In this document: one piece after another, positions 61,170 through 64,000 of the stretch
Position numbering within the stretch: the stretch's first letter is position 1
Layout: every line of letters starts with the position of its first letter
From: Phycisphaerae bacterium
GTDB lineage: Bacteria > Planctomycetota > Phycisphaerae > Phycisphaerales > SM1A02
Direction: 5' to 3'
NCBI GenBank assembly: GCA_002711415.1
Contig: PARI01000017.1
Span: 149,726-213,725, forward strand
Length of the DNA stretch: 64,000 bases
Position numbers and translations under genes: made by a program
Notes under the pieces: generated by a model
What the model saw: only the letters and a program-made list of their open reading frames with translations
The model's database searches: none
Told to the model about the DNA's origin: nothing

Positions 61170-62687
61170 ATGAACCTGATGATCCTGCCACTTCTGCTGC
61201 TTGCACAGGCGGCAGCGGACTCGCAGCCGAACATGATCCTCTTCATCGTCGACGACCTTGGCTGGCAGGACACATCGGTCCCGTTTCACACGGCGGTCAC
61301 GGAGTTCAACGAGCGTTACCACACTCCCAACCTGGAACGACTCGCCGCATCGGGTGTGAAGTTCACGAATGCGTATGCGTCCGCACCGGTCTGCACGCCC
61401 ACTCGAACAAGCATCATGACCGGGATGAGCCCCGGTCAGTCCAGAATCACGTACTGGACGCTTCGCAAGGACACCGATACCTCGAGGAACCGTGATCTCG
61501 TGAAGGCTCCGCCCTGGAACATGAACGGCCTTCAGGAGGACGATGTCACGCTGCCGTCATTGCTCGCCGATGCCGGGTACAGGACCATCCATGTTGGCAA
61601 GGCGCACTTCGGTGCCCATGGAACCAGTGGATCCGATCCCCTGAAACTCGGGTTCGACGTGAACATCGCCGGCCATGGTTCGGGCGCGCCGTCAAGTTAT
61701 CTCGGTGTCCATCATTTCAGTCGCTCGGGTCGTGATGGTGAACCCGGCAAGTCCAGTGCGATCTGGGATGTTCCGGGCCTTGAGAAGTATCACGGGAAGG
61801 ACATCTACCTGACCGAGGCGCTGGCCATCGAGGCGACCAGGCAGATCGAGGATGCGATCGATTCAGGCGTGCCGTTCTTCATGAACATGGCACCGTACGC
61901 CGTGCACACGCCGATCATGCCGAATCACCGGCACCTCGATCGATATGAAGATCTTGACAGCAGGGAAGCGGCCTACGCCACCATGATCGAATCCTATGAC
62001 GAGGCGCTTGGTGAGATTCTCAAGGTCCTGGAGTCTCGAGGCACGCTTGAAAACACGATGATCATCTTCACGAGTGACAACGGGGGCCTGTCCGCCCATG
62101 CGCGCGGTGGTCCGCCACATGTCCACAACGCACCGCTGCGAAGCGGCAAGGGTTCCGCCTACGAGGGTGGAACTCGTGTTCCGACGATCATCGCATGGCC
62201 GGCAAGAATTCCCGGTGGCACCGTCTGCCACGATCCGATCGTCAGCCAGGACTTCTTTCCGACTCTCATGGAGGTCTCGGCTACCCCGATTCCCGAAGGG
62301 CATGTGTCCAGGGTCGAGGGTATCAGCCTGGTCCCTCTTCTCGGTGGCAACTCGCCATTACCACGACCGATCTGCTGGAACCAGCCGCATCAATGGGGCG
62401 CCAGTGGTCCCGGGATCGAACCATTCACATCGATCCGCCTGGGCGATCACAAGCTGATCTACTTCCATGCAGGAAGGAACTTCGAACTCTATGACCTTGG
62501 TTCGGACCCTTCTGAATCCAAGGACATGGCTCGTACGAAGCCCGAGGTGACGCTCGAACTGGCGGGGGCGATGGCCGACTGGTGCCGCAATCGCCAGGTC
62601 CAACTTTCACTGGACAAGGAGACCGGCATGCAGGTTGAAGATCCGCTCTCGGCAGCTACCCGGTGGCTCGAGCAACCCAACGACTGA
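61170..62687 (+). CDS. Type I (formylglycine) sulfatase, secreted
   Basis: This 505-aa sulfatase has a signal peptide (about 1-17), the metal site MILFIVDDLGWQD (22-34), and the formylglycine motif CTPTR with Cys75; Thr at the fourth position is common in planctomycete sulfatases. VGKAHFG, the TSDNGG metal site and GKGSAYEGGTRVPTI follow. It starts 30 bp after the FG-GAP gene. Its end overlaps the convergent edge gene by 32 bp. It is a different subfamily from the sulfatase at 38671, judging by length and flanking motifs. Confidence 0.93.
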   Translation: MNLMILPLLLLAQAAADSQPNMILFIVDDLGWQDTSVPFHTAVTEFNERYHTPNLERLAASGVKFTNAYASAPVCTPTRTSIMTGMSPGQSRITYWTLRKDTDTSRNRDLVKAPPWNMNGLQEDDVTLPSLLADAGYRTIHVGKAHFGAHGTSGSDPLKLGFDVNIAGHGSGAPSSYLGVHHFSRSGRDGEPGKSSAIWDVPGLEKYHGKDIYLTEALAIEATRQIEDAIDSGVPFFMNMAPYAVHTPIMPNHRHLDRYEDLDSREAAYATMIESYDEALGEILKVLESRGTLENTMIIFTSDNGGLSAHARGGPPHVHNAPLRSGKGSAYEGGTRVPTIIAWPARIPGGTVCHDPIVSQDFFPTLMEVSATPIPEGHVSRVEGISLVPLLGGNSPLPRPICWNQPHQWGASGPGIEPFTSIRLGDHKLIYFHAGRNFELYDLGSDPSESKDMARTKPEVTLELAGAMADWCRNRQVQLSLDKETGMQVEDPLSAATRWLEQPND

Positions 62688-64000
62688 CGACGCGGCCGAG
62701 TTCATCCTCGTTCATGGCCTCCTGGCCCGGGCCGAAGCACTGCTTTTGAAGCGCATCCAGTTCCGCATCCAGGTCCGCACGAGCAGCCGCATCCAGGTGG
62801 GCGTCGCTTGAACGGGCGATTCGGCTCAACAAAGCGATCGCGTTCAATGGAGTGACGTGACTCGGGACGACGAACAACTGGTCCTGGCTTGCGTCATCAT
62901 CCGAACGAGCCTTCATGAAGAGGAACGAGCCGGTGATGAGGATCACGAGGATGATGGTCGCGAGGATGATCCACGTCCAGTCCCGTGGCAGCAACCAGGG
63001 ATCAAGTGACACGGGTCCACTGACGGGGATGATGTCCATGTCGGCGTAGCGGCGGTGTGATGTCACGAACGAATCGTCCGTCAGAGCGGGGAACACGAAG
63101 GTGGATGCTGCATCGCCCGGTAGCGGCGCGAGCGTGATGACCCAGCTTCTCTCGGAGACCGGGGTGCTGTCCAGCGACTCCTCATCGATGTCAATGAGAT
63201 TCAGCCCATTGTCCTGCACGTCGGTCACGGTCCAGCCTTCCAGCGAATCCAGATCTGCCAGGAGTGCATCGAGTTCCGGCACGATGCCTCTCGCATCGGC
63301 GCGAACCTCGAGACGGACCACCTGTTCATCCAGTTCCCGGTCGTCAAGGACCATGTCGATCGAGAGGTCTCGCAGGGGTCTGGCAGACTGATCGCCCGTT
63401 GCGTCGACCAGGATCGGCTGTGACAGGACCGGGAGTTGGACCAGTCCGTGGCCGTCCCCGAAATCCATGTCCAGTTGTAGTGGGGGGATCGTATCGACGG
63501 ATTCGTCCCTCGCCTTCATCAGGACATAGGCGAATGGCACCTCGGCCCATCCAGGTCTTCCAAAGCCTCGACTCTTGACGTTCGGTTCGTGGAACTGGAT
63601 TCCAAGGACTTCAAACGGTTCGCTGAGCGTGTCGTTGATCCGATCCTCGAACCGATCACGGTAGTCGACCTGGGCTCGCGTTCCCTGGTTGTACACGGAG
63701 TTGCTCAGGTATCTCCTGAATCCACCGCTTTCCCGTTCCAGGGCGTTGGTGTAGCGGAGTGACACGATGACTCCGAACGGATCGGTCCCGATGCTGGTGT
63801 CTCCATCCAGTTCCATGGTCAGCTGGACTTCTTCGCCGAGTTCCCGGTAGAGGTCGGTCACCTGCTCGAGCAATACGGCATCCGCATGACCATCGACCAT
63901 CCTTCTCGCATGTTCGAGGTACCGCTGCCTCGCATCCGATCGTATCTTGGATATCTGTCCCACGACCGCACGTGCGATGATTCCCTTCTGGATCGACGCG
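62656..64000 (-). CDS. Membrane-anchored protein of unknown function, 5' end beyond window
   Basis: The frame is open from its stop at 62656 to the window edge (448 codons), so the N-terminus is missing; the GTG at 63963 is only an internal codon of the longer frame. The visible part is a large beta-containing domain, then one membrane helix (about residues 340-362 of the GTG form, WTWIILATIILVILITGSFLFM). A cytoplasmic helical tail of about 75 residues follows, beginning PSHVTPLNAIALLSR. The tail resembles those of BatD-like membrane proteins only loosely. I cannot name it. Confidence 0.68.
   Translation of the reverse strand, partial: ASIQKGIIARAVVGQISKIRSDARQRYLEHARRMVDGHADAVLLEQVTDLYRELGEEVQLTMELDGDTSIGTDPFGVIVSLRYTNALERESGGFRRYLSNSVYNQGTRAQVDYRDRFEDRINDTLSEPFEVLGIQFHEPNVKSRGFGRPGWAEVPFAYVLMKARDESVDTIPPLQLDMDFGDGHGLVQLPVLSQPILVDATGDQSARPLRDLSIDMVLDDRELDEQVVRLEVRADARGIVPELDALLADLDSLEGWTVTDVQDNGLNLIDIDEESLDSTPVSERSWVITLAPLPGDAASTFVFPALTDDSFVTSHRRYADMDIIPVSGPVSLDPWLLPRDWTWIILATIILVILITGSFLFMKARSDDDASQDQLFVVPSHVTPLNAIALLSRIARSSDAHLDAAARADLDAELDALQKQCFGPGQEAMNEDELGRVVSRWVARATG

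Noticed and set aside
61380-61410. Second sulfatase suspected inactive because its motif is CTPTR rather than CxPSR
   Set aside because: Only the Cys, Pro and Arg of CxPxR are essential for formylglycine formation, and Thr at this position is common in planctomycete sulfatases.
1-64000. Search for tRNA, rRNA, CRISPR arrays, insertion sequences and phage genes
   Set aside because: No cloverleaf-like gene with a GTTCGA arm, no regularly spaced repeats, and no transposase or integrase reading frame were found by eye.

Overview
The window looks like a chromosomal segment of a Planctomycetota bacterium, most likely class Phycisphaerae, with moderately high GC. The evidence is the gene content: a DUF1501 protein beside a PSCyt1/DUF1549/DUF1553 protein, formylglycine sulfatases, three secreted proteins ending in Phycisphaerae-style dockerin-like repeats, a signal peptidase I about twice the usual size, a carbon starvation transporter, and a flagellar cap gene. 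I saw no rRNA, tRNA, CRISPR array, insertion sequence or phage gene. Both window edges cut a gene: fliD on the left, and a membrane-anchored protein of unknown function on the right.

Layout. 1-5.3 kb: fliD (3' end missing), a doubtful 61-codon ORF, parB, then about 890 bp of non-coding DNA with two perfect parS-type palindromes, two DnaA-box-like 9-mers and an AT-rich stretch, a candidate centromere or origin region. 5.4-12 kb: an N-acetylneuraminate lyase family aldolase, the DUF1501 and PSD1 pair, and an orphan ABC ATPase. 12-17.4 kb: a DciA-like (DUF721) gene facing a leftward operon of metallophosphoesterase, yidC, mnmE and a YbgC-type thioesterase. 17.5-26 kb: hybrid histidine kinase, lpd, methyltransferase, an HTH-plus-helical-repeat regulator followed closely by a small exported ORF, gmk/tmk, a NeuD-type acyltransferase and a zinc-ribbon membrane protein. 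26-36 kb: a DUF481 porin-like protein, yggS, then a rightward run of gpmI, DUF1573 lipoprotein, der, ricT, lepB and a conserved hypothetical gene. 36-50 kb: two hypothetical genes, sulfatase, small cytochrome, DASS transporter, dockerin protein, M28 peptidase, sialate O-acetylesterase and MFS exporter. 50-64 kb: glycosyltransferase, carbohydrate-binding-like dockerin protein, a small run ending in a deiodinase-like thioredoxin-fold protein with EF-hands, an ECF sigma factor translationally coupled to a putative anti-sigma factor, cstA, an FG-GAP/dockerin protein, a second sulfatase and the edge gene.

How the genes fit together. Housekeeping functions include chromosome partitioning, membrane protein insertion, tRNA modification, ribosome assembly, nucleotide kinases and glycolysis. 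They alternate with an accessory layer suited to degrading sulfated, acetylated or sialylated polysaccharides: sulfatases, sialate O-acetylesterase, a sialic acid lyase homologue, and secreted dockerin or carbohydrate-binding-like proteins. Several classic near-origin genes (parB, yidC, mnmE and possibly dciA) lie within 17 kb, but parA, mnmG, rsmG, rpmH, rnpA and dnaA are absent from the window. The most unusual signals are the parS/DnaA-box region, the HTH-repeat regulator with a possibly frameshifted exported ORF beside it, the enlarged signal peptidase, tandem leftward terminators with no gene in front of them, and a strong tendency of convergent genes to overlap at their stop codons.
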